DNA of 64,000 nucleotides from Lasioglossum baleicum. Taxonomy: Eukaryota; Arthropoda; Insecta; Hymenoptera; Halictidae. The position numbers and the translations under genes were made by a program. A model generated the notes under the pieces. That model worked only from the letters and a program-made list of their open reading frames with translations. It ran no database searches and was not told where the DNA came from. Every line of letters starts with the position of its first letter. The first letter of the stretch is position 1. Of this stretch, positions 1 to 12,600 are shown one piece after another. The stretch covers positions 9,672,001-9,736,000 of the forward strand of contig NC_134930.1 of assembly GCF_051020765.1 (NCBI RefSeq), written 5' to 3'.

Positions 1-3000
1 CATAAGCGACGAGAGTCATCCTTGAACCGCGCGCGCCGCCGCGCCTCGCCGGAGCTTTCCATCTCGACTGAATTATTACTGCGAACGTATCCGGGGTTTC
101 CGGTTCGCTTGTAACCGCGATTCCAAGAAAAATAGAAACGAACGTACCGGATGAAAATGGAGGAACTCATCCGGGCCTGTGTGTACCAGCACCGCGCACC
201 GTCTCTGATATTATTGAACGAGTTGCTCTACGAAATTCACTCGGCGCTGAAAGATTTACTCCTCGGACATTCTCCGAGCTCTGTTTCGAAGTTTTAAACG
301 GAACGAGAGCTGTTCAGCTCGTCCGCGGGCTATCAATGTACATATGTATGAATTCGTTGGAAGATTTAGTGTTCGGGCGTCGCGTCGCGTCGCTTCGTTC
401 GTATCTTCCGTTGATTCGATACGATTTCTACCAGCTTCGCTTTATTTCGTTTCGCTTCTGTTGCAAGCTTTCGTTTCCACTACCTTCGTCTTATTCGAGT
501 CTGACGAAAACAATATGTCGATGTTTTAAAAAATATTTCACTCGCGATAGGAGACTATAACCAAGAAACTTGCGATTTTCCGTCGTTCTCGGAACGAAAT
601 AAAATTGCTTCGCGGTCTGTCGATGAACCGGGGAAGATTTTCGAGAACAAACGTCCTCAGGTTCCCTTTCTCGCGTTGTCACGTTCCGCAAACGACGACG
701 GAACCGCCGCTCGCCGCTCGCCGCACCGCACCGCACCGCATGCCGTCTTTGATAAACATCGTTCCTCGCTTAAGTGGATTCGGTTTATTAGAGGCCGCAG
801 CGTCGCTCTGGCACTCGCGAGCAACGAACCCCCGAACAGGATCGATCCAGGCCCTATCCGTAATTGAATCTGATTCCCCGTGAAACCGTTGTGTTCCGAG
901 GAGAACTTGCGCTTCCATTGCGTACAGTGTAGAGGTAAGTTCATTGTGTTTGGCGATTCGCGATACGAAACTTTGCCCCGGAGTTTCGGTAATGATGTGT
1001 ACGAATGCTTCGATTTTCCTGGCGAGCTCTCCATTTAATCACTGCCCAATTTCTGTTCGAGTGCAATTGTCTGTGCTGCTTTCAATCATCCTGCGATTTA
1101 GTCGTCTTTCGTACATTTATTAATTGTATTCATAAGTTGTCTCGAATTCGTTAATGGTTTCTCCTAAATGTCGAAGGCAAGCGAAACAGGAAATGTCTCC
1201 GCGTCGAACCCCATTTTCGCGATCCATCGAATCGAGAGGCCCGGCGCGGTGGGTTGGATCATTGTTTCTTGTTCGTCCGGTCAGTGGACATAGTGGTGGC
1301 GACCTGGTTTCGAGACAATGGCGTCGGCGTTTTTGCGCTGATGCCGTTGCAAACTTATCGAGCGTCGCGACGCGTCGCGACGGGAAACGCTCGACTTCTT
1401 GCGAAAGCTCTCGCGGAAACCTCGGAATCAGAAGAGGATCCTCTTCAGACCTTTCTGCGGAGACACTTTGCTCGATGTCTTTTCCTTTCGCGAACAATTC
1501 GAACAATGCAGTTCAAATTATACCGCGTTTAGTGTCGCTTTAGTCGGAAACATTCCATAATCGTCTAGTTTAGATTCGACCATGATATCGTCGGCCCTTT
1601 CAAACACGAAACACTAATACATTGTGTCTCTGTGTATGTAGCGAGCATCCGTGTCTAGTTTTAACGACGACTTTTAAGAAAATTCGTTATCCGTCCTCCT
1701 CCTCAAAGGAACGTAACGGTATTACCATTTCTCCGGCTGGAATTCGCTCGAGCCACCTTAACGAACGCTTAATTAAAATTTAATTAAGAACGCCTCGATG
1801 TAACGTTTCCTCCGCCTTCTTCTTCCTCTTCCCCTCTTCTGTTCTTCTTTTCTTCTATCCCGAATCAAAAGAATCTTCTCCCGTTTTCATTCTCGCTTTA
1901 ATAACAAACTTTCCTTTCCTTCGGGGGACTCGCGCTTTTAGGACTCCTTTGGCCGTGCACGATCACTATACTATGAGGAAAGTGAATGATTGTTGCGTGG
2001 AAATGTCAATTTCGAGTCGGAACAAATGAATTTCCAGCATTGCCAAACCGTGAAAGTACAATGTAGCAGCGCGAACTCGAGACAGTCAGCTCGCCGAATT
2101 TCCCAAGCAGACGTCGAACAAATCGTAGCTCGTCACTGGCTGCACGATCGATCGCGCACCGGTTGCAAGTTGCAACTCGCGACAAGATTACATCGCGAAA
2201 CACAGTGTTTCGCGAAACGTGTTCCCCCGGACATTGACACGGCAAACAGCATCGATCACTGTCCGATCCGTTCGATCCTGCTCATTCGTCGCTGGGAAAT
2301 CGGTGGACACTTATCGGGACGCGGGGCGGGGGGCAGAAAACAGGATGGAAAACGTCGAGGAATTCTTTTCAATTCGCAAGCAGCAAGCAACATCGATCCG
2401 TTCGCTGCGCGTCGCGTCGCGTCGCGACGTACGGCGCTTGCAAAAAGTTTGCAAACAGCTAGATACATACATCGGTGACTGACTGGCTGGCAAAAATAAA
2501 GGAAACGCTGTTTATCTTCCACCTTTTCGAATTGAAACGAATCTCGTATGGAATTTACACTCCCGCTCATAAGTCTTAGGTCAGTGAACATATTTGTATT
2601 GAACTCTGTAAAGATGAAATAATCGTTGAAGGTTGCGAACAGAAATTTTCTTACCCGATGGAAAATCGACGAACCCTAGTTTCAAGCTAATCTTGCGCTG
2701 ATTTTAGCCTAATGTTAGACCTGCACAGCCGACGAACTCTATCGCCTACAGCTTCATAAAGCTGTTAACGCGTGCTTGCAAACTATACCGAGGGTCTCGT
2801 GTCGAGCGCAGTTTTGTAGAAGCAGCCCGAAAACGATTACGTGTTCCGCGCGGTAGTAATGATAGTAAAGATATAACTCCGCCGCAGGACTGCTAGAAAA
2901 TGCAAACTCATACACACCGTATACCAGAGCCGTAGCACGAAGGAATCGCGAATTGGCTGTTCCTGTAACGATCACCTCGAACAGAAAATAGCTCGGCTTA

Positions 3001-3388
3001 TTACTCGGCGCAATAGCCGCGAAAATATAAGGAGAAGCGACACGCCACTGTTGCGCCGCGCCGTCGTCGAAAGTCGTTGTCGTCGTCGTCGTCGTTTTAG
3101 CAATCAATCATCGCGCAACCTTTTTTTCAAATTGCTTTCTACGATTTTCCGCGATAGGACCGCGGGTGACGCGATACGAGGAGATCGATTGTTCCGCGCG
3201 ATATCTTTGCCACTCCATCTGCAAATATTAATGGCCTTGGAAACGCTATTTTGTCTCCCAACGACTGGAACGGTCTTTTTCGTGAAATATTCCAGTGGAA
3301 TATTCTGCGAGCGTGACGAGGACATTTTCATCGATTTATCAACCGTTAAGCGAATTTTTAGAATTTTGAAACGGAGTCAGAATAACAA
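1..3388. other. Upstream or intronic DNA, no supported gene
   Basis: GC-rich, CpG-rich DNA with GCGTC-type simple repeats near 378 and 2408. Open frames here overlap on both strands and lack ATG-plus-splice support or family resemblance. It is either upstream of the visible gene or part of an intron leading to exon 1. Confidence 0.5.
850..934 (+). other. Possible 5' untranslated exon end (strong donor only)
   Basis: A near-consensus donor, GTAGAG/gtaagt, at 935 follows GC-rich sequence. It could end a non-coding first exon splicing to 6628. The start is arbitrary, and I see no clear TATA box or initiator that fixes one. Confidence 0.2.
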
Positions 3389-3497
3389 CTAGAGGGGTGT
3401 TGTTGCTCGCTCGCTTCGCGAGCTTCGCAAGTAGGGTTGTCGTAGCACGCTCGCTTTGCGAGCTCGCGAAAGGGTTAGTGGTACGGATGTTACTTGG

Positions 3498-3522
3498 TGT
3501 GTGACTCTCCAAGAGTCACACA
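3498..3522. repeat. Perfect 11-bp hairpin
   Basis: TGTGTGACTCT, loop CCA, AGAGTCACACA: an uninterrupted inverted repeat inside the Helitron-derived segment. It may be a subterminal hairpin of that element. Confidence 0.7.
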
Positions 3523-3799
3523 AAGAACTTCCCGATTAGTTAGTTGTAGTATATTATTATCATTATTAAGTGTACATTTTAAGAAGATTACACGTTTTCA
3601 GGGAAATTCAATAGTTTTCTACTTATCAAAATGTTTGCTATATGGCGTCGCATTAAACCAACATCGTAGGCTCGTTGCTCGCTTGGTTCCTTGGTATAGC
3701 ATACTAATGTTGCAAAATAAATTGCCTTAATTAGTTTTTCGTAAACGATACAACTCATCATTATCCGGGTTTGCAGTATTGATCTTGGTTTTCTTCGAT

Positions 3800-4258
3800 A
3801 CTGTTAATTTAAATTGTCCCAAAATATATAAACCGCGCTCAATTTATAAACTCTGCTCAGTGCTACATACAACATTTGTAAAGTTCGCCTTTCTGATTTT
3901 TAAAAATCCAAACATACTTTCTCGTATGTTTGTCCCTGACTTTTATGAATCGTAATCGCTTCAGCAGGAACCACTGGAGATTGACTACGTGTGATTTGAT
4001 ATTTTTCCTCACTCGACATATTTACTTGATTCGATATAGACAGACCACAATATAGACGGAATTTTAGTATTTTCTTGAAAAGTAATAAATTTTAATATTC
4101 CGCATGTGTGCTCCATTAACCAAGCCGTTTTCAACATCAATGTTATTAATAATTATCATATAGTTTATATTAATTTTCAATTTAATCTCAGTTAATAATT
4201 CGTTTTGAACTGATTGTTTTTTTAAAGATTGTAATATAAATTTTTTTTGTACTTTCAT
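3800..4258 (-). pseudogene. Helitron helicase fragment (Pif1-like motifs V and VI)
   Basis: Reading the minus strand gives DVENGLVNGAHMRN (4258 side). Then, in another frame, AITIHKSQGQTYEKVCLD followed by a stop, then QMLYVALSRV. These match the conserved C-terminal helicase motifs of Helitron RepHel proteins (superfamily 1 Pif1-like helicase). The in-frame TAA and frame changes show it is dead. Confidence 0.8.
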
Positions 4259-5123
4259 CGATATTCTTTGAAAATGTATTCTCGGGAGTAGAGATGATTA
4301 ACTCACTCTTGCATTGGGATAATTTTCGATTATTGTAAGCGGAAACATCATCATAAGGTACAAAAAAAAATTTTTTTAAATTTTTAAAAAATTGAAAAAA
4401 AAAATTTTTGTGTAATTACGTTTGTTTCTTCGGTGGAAACTTTCCGTTCTCTCGTATAAATTGCATTGTTGAATGAACTTCTTTCGAAAGAAACTAAAAA
4501 AAACTAAAAAACTACTGGACCAAAATGGACCAAAATCTAATCAGCTCTAAGTTACAGCGGGGCACATCGATTGCATCATTCATCATCCTGATCGCGTTGT
4601 TACTTTTTCTGAAAACGTTAACGAAAAATTTGACTGCAATGACCATGAAACGTGAAGATCTGCTAACAAAACCAATTTTCGATTTTCGGGGTCATTACAA
4701 TAACTTCCCTATAAAATCGGGAAGTTAAAAATAACTAGTACGACGATGGACTCGGGGTGCATCCGACTAAAACAATTACGTAAAATTGAACGAGACGATT
4801 CGCGTTTCTGTCGGTGGAAAAGTACGAAACGCAAACAATCGATCAAGAAAAACCGCCAGGTGTAAATCCCGAAAGCCCTGGTCTACGGGCCAGCTGGAAA
4901 ATTGCCCAAATACACTTCGAAATCCTCGAGCACGTCGGTTCGGGAGAAGTTTTTCGACAAAAGCAGCCGAGGAAGAAGCAGTCGGCCCGCGCCACCTTGC
5001 TCTCGCGGAATATTTTATTTGCCTCCGAAAAGAATTTCCACCGCGCCGGAATTCCATCCGGCAGAACCGCCGGCAACTTCCGATTCCGCGAACCTACCTA
5101 TCCCTCGCGTCTACACCCTCTTC

Positions 5124-5353
5124 TATAGGGTGTCGCAAAAACATGTAACTATATAACAATTCGAAACGTTTTTTCCTTCTTCGTATTCTCCTTTCATTTT
5201 TCCAGGAATAAATTTCAATGTTAATGGTATTTGCAATGGTATAAATAATAATGTAATAAACGTGAAAATAATGATAGGATGTGTAAACGTTGTTTGATAA
5301 AACGTATAGGGTGAGACAGTTTTGCCGGTTGAATATCTTCGGGACACCGTGTA
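5124..5353. mobile_element. TA-flanked MITE (GGGTGTC-type ends)
   Basis: The left end, TATAGGGTGTCGCAA, is inverted at the right end (GGGACACCGTGTA), with TA at both outer edges. About 230 bp, AT-rich inside, non-coding. The ends resemble mariner/Tc1-class MITEs with the GGTGTCCC motif. Confidence 0.5.
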
Positions 5354-6627
5354 GCTCGTCTAACGTCTGTCTTGCTTCTCGTGCTTTATTTCTCCTGCCA
5401 TAGGTTTCTTCGACTATACTTCTTTTCTTTCTCCGGTTCACTACATTCCCACGGACTTTTTCCAGATTTCTTGTCGCCGCTGCAGATTTCCCTGCACCCC
5501 GGCCCACCCCACGCCCTCGTAGATTCTTAAACTTCTTTCCGCGTTTTGCAGGATTTTTTACGGGCCAAGCGGCTCTGTTCCAGGCTCGTTCATTCTTTCA
5601 CACCTTTTCTGTAACGGCTCCTCTATTCCCGGACCCTTTAGCTTCTATACTGTTTTTTAATCGCGCCTTTCTTCCTTTGCCAGTTCCCTCGGAACGCTTT
5701 TACCCCTCCCTCCCTCTCTCTCTCTCATTCAGTTTTCGCTCTTTCTCCCATTCTTTTTCTCTTTTTGTGCGTTTCAACTCGCTTCTGTAGCATTTTTCCG
5801 TTAAGCATCCGAAACCTCGCATTTGTTTTAGTTCTATGCGATACGTTGTGTAAACAGGTTACAGGAGTGTGCACTTTGTGCGAACGTTAAGTTAATTGTG
5901 CGTGGAGCACGGATTAACTGTCTTGTGTTCCTTAGAAACGGAAATGTCAAGGATTCTCCGATGACGTTTGCTTCGCTTCTGTCCATATCTCGGAACTTGT
6001 ACAGCGAAGTTTTCATCAGTTTTCTTGCCACGGTTTTTAGAGGAGTACGTGTATCGATCTGGAGGGGTGAACTGTTTCACGAAAGGTCGCTAAATTCTTC
6101 GATCCGGTCGACTATAGTGCGTGGGAGTTCGTTAAGGAAAATCCGTGTCCGGTAATGGCGGAACGTCGCGTCGCAAAAACGAACGGAACAGTATGGAAGG
6201 ACGGGGTTCTCTCTCTCTGTTCGTTCTAATTGACGGGGTCGTGCAAAGTGCTGCTCAAAGGGGTTTCCCAGTCGATTCCGTATGCACCCCCGCGAACGGG
6301 GCTGCGAACTTGTTAACAAGTGTCGCTCTGAAACGGAAACGGGAAAAAATCTCGGCCGACGACGAGGAGGCAGTCGATGCGATGGAGCGCGGAATCCTCT
6401 GGTGGAACGACAGTCTTCTGCGAAAATCTTACGAATCTCGAAACTTTGTTGAACAGGTCAAAGGAATGCGAAAGTTTCCGCGAGAAATGCTCGCGGACTT
6501 TCCTTTGGGACTCTTGGTCGCTGAATTTTAACAATCGCAATGATTATTATTAGTAGAATTGCGGATTTCATGCATTCGTAATAGGTTTTCACACTGGTTT
6601 ACGAACTTCCTTTTCTTTTTGTTCCAG
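5354..6627. other. Non-coding stretch before exon 1
   Basis: Pyrimidine-rich upper strand at 5400-5780 (runs of ctttc and ctct), then mixed sequence. A frame at 6145-6531 is open for 128 codons but lacks an ATG start and splice support. No feature supported. Confidence 0.5.
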
Positions 6628-6676
6628 GCTCGACCAGCCGGTGACCAGCTCGACGTCCGGAATGGACAGCAAAAAG
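6628..6676 (+). CDS. PLEKHA-like exon 1 (first visible coding exon)
   Basis: A pyrimidine-rich acceptor (ttttctttttgttccag) precedes the exon and a donor (AAAAG/gtacga) follows it. An ATG at 6662 gives MDSKK, which joins in phase 0 to VVQAAPLP in exon 2. The frame is also open upstream of the ATG to the exon edge (LDQPVTSTSG). The exon may therefore be internal in a longer isoform whose N-terminal exons lie left of the window, or it may hold the start codon of a short isoform. A fold-back transposon arm begins about 38 bases after the donor. Confidence 0.65.
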
Positions 6677-9600
6677 GTACGAACGATACTTTATCGATAG
6701 TTTATTGATTGTTTTCAATATACTGTTGGGTCCTTCATATAGAGTTTTTTGCGCTGATTCCGAATCTGTCCTTAATTTTGCTCCTATACGCACAGTTTTT
6801 GAAAAACATGGCTTTGAAAAAAAAACATATTTTTCAATTTTAAACAAATATTGTGATGTTATTATAAAAGATATTGAATTGTTCTTTACAGCAAAAGATT
6901 CTGTAGACTTTCCCGAATACAATGATATCCAATATTAATACGTTATGATTGTTTAAACATGTTTAAACAATGATTAAGGACGGAGAGACGCCACTTTTGC
7001 ACCAATTTTTGAGGATATTTTTCAATTTATCTCAAAAAATTAGGGTCCAGCGGAAAATCGAACTATACCACGCGATAGAGCAGACTTTTATCTTGAAAAA
7101 CCTCCGTTTGAAGTTTGCGACATCGACGTTTTTTTCCGTTCTGGTGGTGAGCGCCACTGGTGACAACTCATGTCGGGCGAAGAAATTTTGCTTTCTGGTT
7201 CGAAAAAAACGTCGACGTTACAAACTTGAAAGGGTGGTTTCTCAAGATAAAAGTCTGCTCTATCGCGTGGTATAGTTCGATTTTCCGCTGGACCCTAATT
7301 TTTTGAGATAAATTGAAAAATATCCTCAAAAATTGGTGCAAAAGTGGCGTCTCTCCGTCCTTAATCATTGTTTAAACATGTTTAAACAATCATAACGTAT
7401 TAATATTGGATATCATTGTATTCGGGAAAGTCTACAGAATCTTTTTCTGTAAAGAACAATTCAATATCTTTTATAATAACATCACAATATTTGTTTAAAG
7501 TTGAAAAATATGTTTTTTTTTTCAAAGCCATGTTTTTCAAAAACTGTGCGTATAGGTGAAAAATTAAGGACAGATTCGGAATCAGCGCAAAAAACTATAT
7601 AAGAAGGACCCAACATTATATTGAAATCATAAAAAAGTTGAAAGTTGGACAGTGTTATATCGATACATTGGCCGTCGAATCTACGCCTGGAAAAATTTGT
7701 ACAACATGTTCGAATCGAGTCGATTTAGGCGGAATAGCGTACAAGATGCGGGGAGATGATGCGCGGCGTTGATGCACATAGCTCTACGGTAACTTGCCAA
7801 AATTGCACAGTCTCGCGAAAGTCGCAGATAATCGATACTAGCGATACGGGTTTATGGTGGTTGTAAAGGTTTCCAGCGGTCTGATACGGGCCTCTGGCGA
7901 GGTTAACGATGTCGTTCGAAGTTAACGCGATTACATCGACACGATAAGAGAACGGAGTTAATGCTGTAGCCGTGCTATGGATACACTGTATAATAAATAG
8001 GTCGCGAAAGTATATGGAATTTATGCGTTTCCGTAGACAACGTAATTTCGAGGAAATGGGATCGAATAAAATTTGCGTGTTACAGTCCATCGGATTTTCA
8101 ATTATAGTACTTTGTTGAAATTAGGATTTTCTTTTTGGTCGTTTTCATTGCATTTGGTTGCAATGAACGGGTCACTAATTTGTACAGCGAAGACGATCGA
8201 TATTTGAAACGCTGTAGCTTCGAAAAATCGGACAGAAGTCTATTAAGGCTGATTTGACCGGCGCGGCGACACCGAAATGTCAGTCAATTCATTGATGCAG
8301 CACCGTGGCTTGATTAAAAGTGGCTCGCGTCGCGAATTGTCGGCAATTAAATCAGTTTCCGTCGGGAACTCGGGATTTTCGGAACTGGGCATCCGGGATT
8401 CTGGATCCGGTCTAATTGAGCAAAAACGACGGAAAAATCGCTCGGACGGAGAACTCCTCCAGTTCTCAAACTCTGCGCGCACCGTCGAAAGACTTTTAAT
8501 TCGAGTAGGAGACAAGAGTGTTTTCCCGAGGAAAATCGCGACGTGGACGCGCGATCGGTTCGGCTTCGTTAGTCGGTCTCCCGGATTTCTTGCGGGGAAA
8601 ATCGCGAAATATTGCTTTTGCCAAGGATGCGATTCGATGAGACACCGATGTATCTTTGGTTGGGTGAAAACACGATGGATTCTAATGTAAGTCTCAACGA
8701 TGATTTCAGGTTGTCCAGGCGGCGCCACTTCCCGTGCCTGTGCCTGTGCCTGTGCAGGTGCGCAGCAAGAACGATGGCTCGGGTGTGGTGGCGGCGTCGG
8801 TGTCGGGCGTTCGCAGACGAAGCGGCTCGCAGGGGTTGCGATCGCCGGCCGCGAAGAGGCCACTCTCCGCCCCGGTCGCCCTTCAGGGATGGCTGCACAA
8901 ACAGGGCTCCGAGGGTCTCATGCTCTGGAAGAAACGGTGGTTCGTCCTCTCCGAGTACTGCCTCTTTTATTACAAAGGTCAGACTTGCCTCTACATATGT
9001 ATACCTTCTGTATCTCTATCCATTTGGTTCTCCATTTACCATTCTATCTAGTTCTCGGCTTATCCGGACTTCTATACAACCTACACCGTCGTCCTTTCAA
9101 TTAGTCTCGCGCAATATTCACACGTGTCCAGCACTCCTCAACCATCCCGGTCATAAATAAACGAAATTTTACTTCCTGAAGCTGACGGACGAACACTGCC
9201 GCCATAATTTACCTTCGCTCCGCTGCCATTCGCAACGCTAATTTTCTTTATTCCCGCGGAATTACGCGTCGCCCTCCTCCCTCCCTTCGACTTCTCCTCC
9301 TCCTCCTCCTTCTGGTTCGTGACAAAAACGACCGGGAGAAAAGAAAACGCGCTCCTATCTCTGGCTTCTCGTTCTCGTTTTTCGCTCGGTGCATTCTTGG
9401 CACAACACCCAGACACTCGTAATTCGGAGCTGGGGTGTTCGTTCGATATATGTATATGTACACGTCGAGTTCTGTTTCTTTTTGCTGCCGACGCGCCACG
9501 TTCGAGATGAGAATGGGGCTACGTGGCCCTTGAAACGGTATAACTTCGCTTGCAAAACAATAAATAAAGCAGATATTTTTATTGTTCAATTTGAGTTTGT

Positions 9601-12600
9601 CGAATAATTTCGCCGCAAAGCGCGTCTTTGAAAATCCGAACAATATCGTGAGAATTGTGCAGCAGTAATTTAGAAGTCGTTTGGAGTGCATCAGCGAGTG
9701 AAACGCGGTGAAATTATTCGCGGTTAAACGCGTCGAGGGTCGACTGACTGTACGTGAGCGCGTTGGCGTTGTTCACCGTTGTAGAATCGGCTGATTTTCG
9801 TGTCGCGTTGATCCTTTCTTTCGACGATCGCGACCGGAGTGGCCGCGGCACGGCAGCAACTCGTTTGCGCTCCCGCGAATATGTATATCGTGTTAATTAA
9901 CACGATATTATATGACGAGAGAGAGGACACACACAATAGGAACAACGCGCGTCTGGGTTATTATTCCGCGCCGTGTAAATCCATTTAGCGGACCGTTCTA
10001 CTCCATCCGGCCGTAAACCCGTTTAATGCGGATTTTAATATTCGCGACAATGAACAAGGGAACGGCAAATGACGCCGGTAAACACATAACCCGCGCGTGC
10101 ACTTACAGCAGTCTTGCGAATCAATGTAAACACAGCAATGTTTTTTTTAATGTCTTATCAGTAGACTGCGGACTTTATGCATTTATCACAAAAATCGATG
10201 GATGTAATTTAAAACAGTACTTTTACTGTTAAGACAACTTGAGAACTCCCATATGTTATTTTCGATTTATTAAAATTTCTGAAAAAATAGAAAGAAAATT
10301 TTTGTGTGGCTTCTATGTCTTGCAATCGATCCAGACAATTTTTATATTTTGCATAAAGATCCGCAGTCTACTTGTCAGTTTCTGAAAGTTGGCAACATGA
10401 CAATGTCAATGGTAGCGGCCAATATGTTGTACGTTCGATGAACTAGGTATAACTGGATATTCCCCATACAAGCAGCTTCGCGATCAAACAGGCAGATCGA
10501 TTCTAATTAAATCAATTTTAATTAAAGAGGAAAAATAAATCGTTCGGATAAATAAGTCTATGCTGGAAACAAAGAATAAATTCCCAGAGATGAAACGACA
10601 AAAAGAAAGATTGGAGAATTCATGGGAACAAGATGGAGAACTGTTGCTGCAACGTGGCTCCGTGGCTCGCGAGCGCTCTTTGGGCTCCGAATCCCTTTCA
10701 CTCGCGGATTTCCCGTTGCAGAGGCAAGTCGGATGAATATTTCTCATTAATGAACGAGTACGTCGACCCTCTTGCCTCGGCTTTTTCGCGAGGTTTCCGC
10801 GACAAGGCGCGGAATGGATCCGGAATGGAGTCCAGACAAAACGATCTTCCTGAAATCGTTTGACGCGGCGCGGCGGCGGGCCCTGAACGAACGGCTCACT
10901 GTGCACCCGTACATTATTGCACGCTGCAACGCTGATTGCTGCGAGAGCGCGCTGCATTGTCGACCACGGAACGTGTACAGCATCGTTTTAAGACTTTCAG
11001 CGAGACGCTGAACGAACCGCACTCGAAAGCGAGAGTCGTCGAATTGAGAGCACCCGCCGCGAGAAATTTTCTTCGAGAGGCAATTCCGACGATGGATCCC
11101 CGACAAACTGTCAAGGGAACGGTGTACATACAGTCGTTGTCGCCTCTTCTCCAATGATTTTCTTACGGGGAAACGAGATACGACGTGATTTTTTCAGAAT
11201 TTTTCTTTGAAATTCAATTTCCGCTGGAACCGACTAGAAAATTGTCATTTCCCCATTCTTAAGAACTTTAATATTGGGTTGCAACTCCGGTATTTTAAGG
11301 TGGAATAGAAAAGCCAATTTTTATATTCAAGCAATGGACTTAATGAATGGGATATCTTCCATTTTGTTCGATGATCTTTCGCCATCTTTCTGGTAGCTTC
11401 ATAATTCCGCGCTCATAAAACTTCAAAACTTTCCGAAAATTGGATTTTTTATTTCACCTTAAAATACCGAAATTACTTTCTTGCCAACCCTATAGATCGA
11501 AAATAATGCAAAATCGTTTTTGTTGGAAATGCGGACAAATATCCGTAGTATATGTATGTACCGATTACCGCATACCTTCTTCAGTGCGAACAAGTAGAAC
11601 AAGATAGCCTTTGGTCAGACGCAGTGAGCATACTACACGATTCTGCTTCAGAATTATCGTCTTACCAGTTGAGCTTAAATTATAGTATTTATTACATCGG
11701 ATCGCATTCTACAGCAACGTATGCATTCATAATTTTTCATTTTATGCATTTATAAAGAAACAAACGGACAATAAAACAGTGAAAACATCAGAGAAAAATA
11801 TTATCAAGAGAAGAAACAGACCTCTATTCAGCCCTCATTTTTCGCAATTGACACAATTTTTATTTTTCACAAAAATTCTCGGTCTCCAGCGAACGTTGTT
11901 TGTCTGCATAATATAATAGACTGCGCTGAAAACGTACATTTTCTGCATTTATAAAGAAATGAGAGGAAACATCAAAATCATTCTTCTTCTTTATTATTCC
12001 TCTGCATGATCCACGTAATAAACATACTCGAGCATTATCGCATTACCAGAATATACTCTTTTCAGCGTTGAGAGGCTTCCATTGAACGCGCTAACGTCAT
12101 TATAATACTAGCGGCTTCGCCAGGGGCTTCCAGCGATTGGTTCAAGGAGCCAGCGAGGAAGAGTGAGCGAGAGAGATTGATCGATAGCATAGATCGAGCA
12201 TTCGGATCCGCGAACACGAGCGGAAATGATTCCGCGAATGCGACAGAAGCCTGACAAATCGAAAGGCTCGATTCGACGGTTCCGACAGCTCGAACGCCAT
12301 TGACACGCGTTAGATATCGAGCAGCGGCTGCGGCCGGTTCGCTGCCCCTAGGGACGAGCATAAATCAACGCGCGAGCCGTGGACAGAGCACGAGAGGAAC
12401 CCGAGGAAAAACTGCCATAAATTTCACGGTGGACGTCTGACCGAACGCTATAGCTCCGGAACAGACCCGTTTCAATCGCGATCCTCGATTCCAGCGTCGA
12501 CTTCTTTCCGACTTTTCTTCAGGAAACCCTCGCCTCGCCTCGCCTCGATTCTCCTCAACAATCGAACATCGACTATCCGAATCAAACAGGCTTTTATCCA

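Larger units (their letters stand above)
3389..4738 (-). mobile_element. Decayed Helitron with helicase remnant
   Basis: On the minus strand the left edge is CTAG followed by T (3389-3392), the usual Helitron 3' terminus, preceded by a GC-rich stem (GCTCGC-GAA-GCGAGC). Inside lies a minus-strand Pif1-like helicase remnant (3800-4258). A second, plus-strand end-like structure sits at the right: an 8-bp stem (4702-4709 with 4719-4726), then CTAG-T at 4735-4738. The true right boundary and whether this is one or two insertions are uncertain. Confidence 0.6.

Noticed and set aside
6145..6531. 128-codon frame upstream of exon 1
   Set aside because: Opens at a GTG, not an ATG, has no clear splice sites, and shows no family features.
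6970..7368. Matching open frames on both strands (MIKDGETPLLHQF...)
   Set aside because: They are mirror images from the fold-back arms; the same happens at 44551-46048. No domain resemblance and no start context.
8243..8863. 206-codon minus-strand frame opposite exon 2
   Set aside because: It overlaps a well-supported PH-domain exon on the other strand and is rich in Arg/Pro/Ser, as expected of an antisense shadow.
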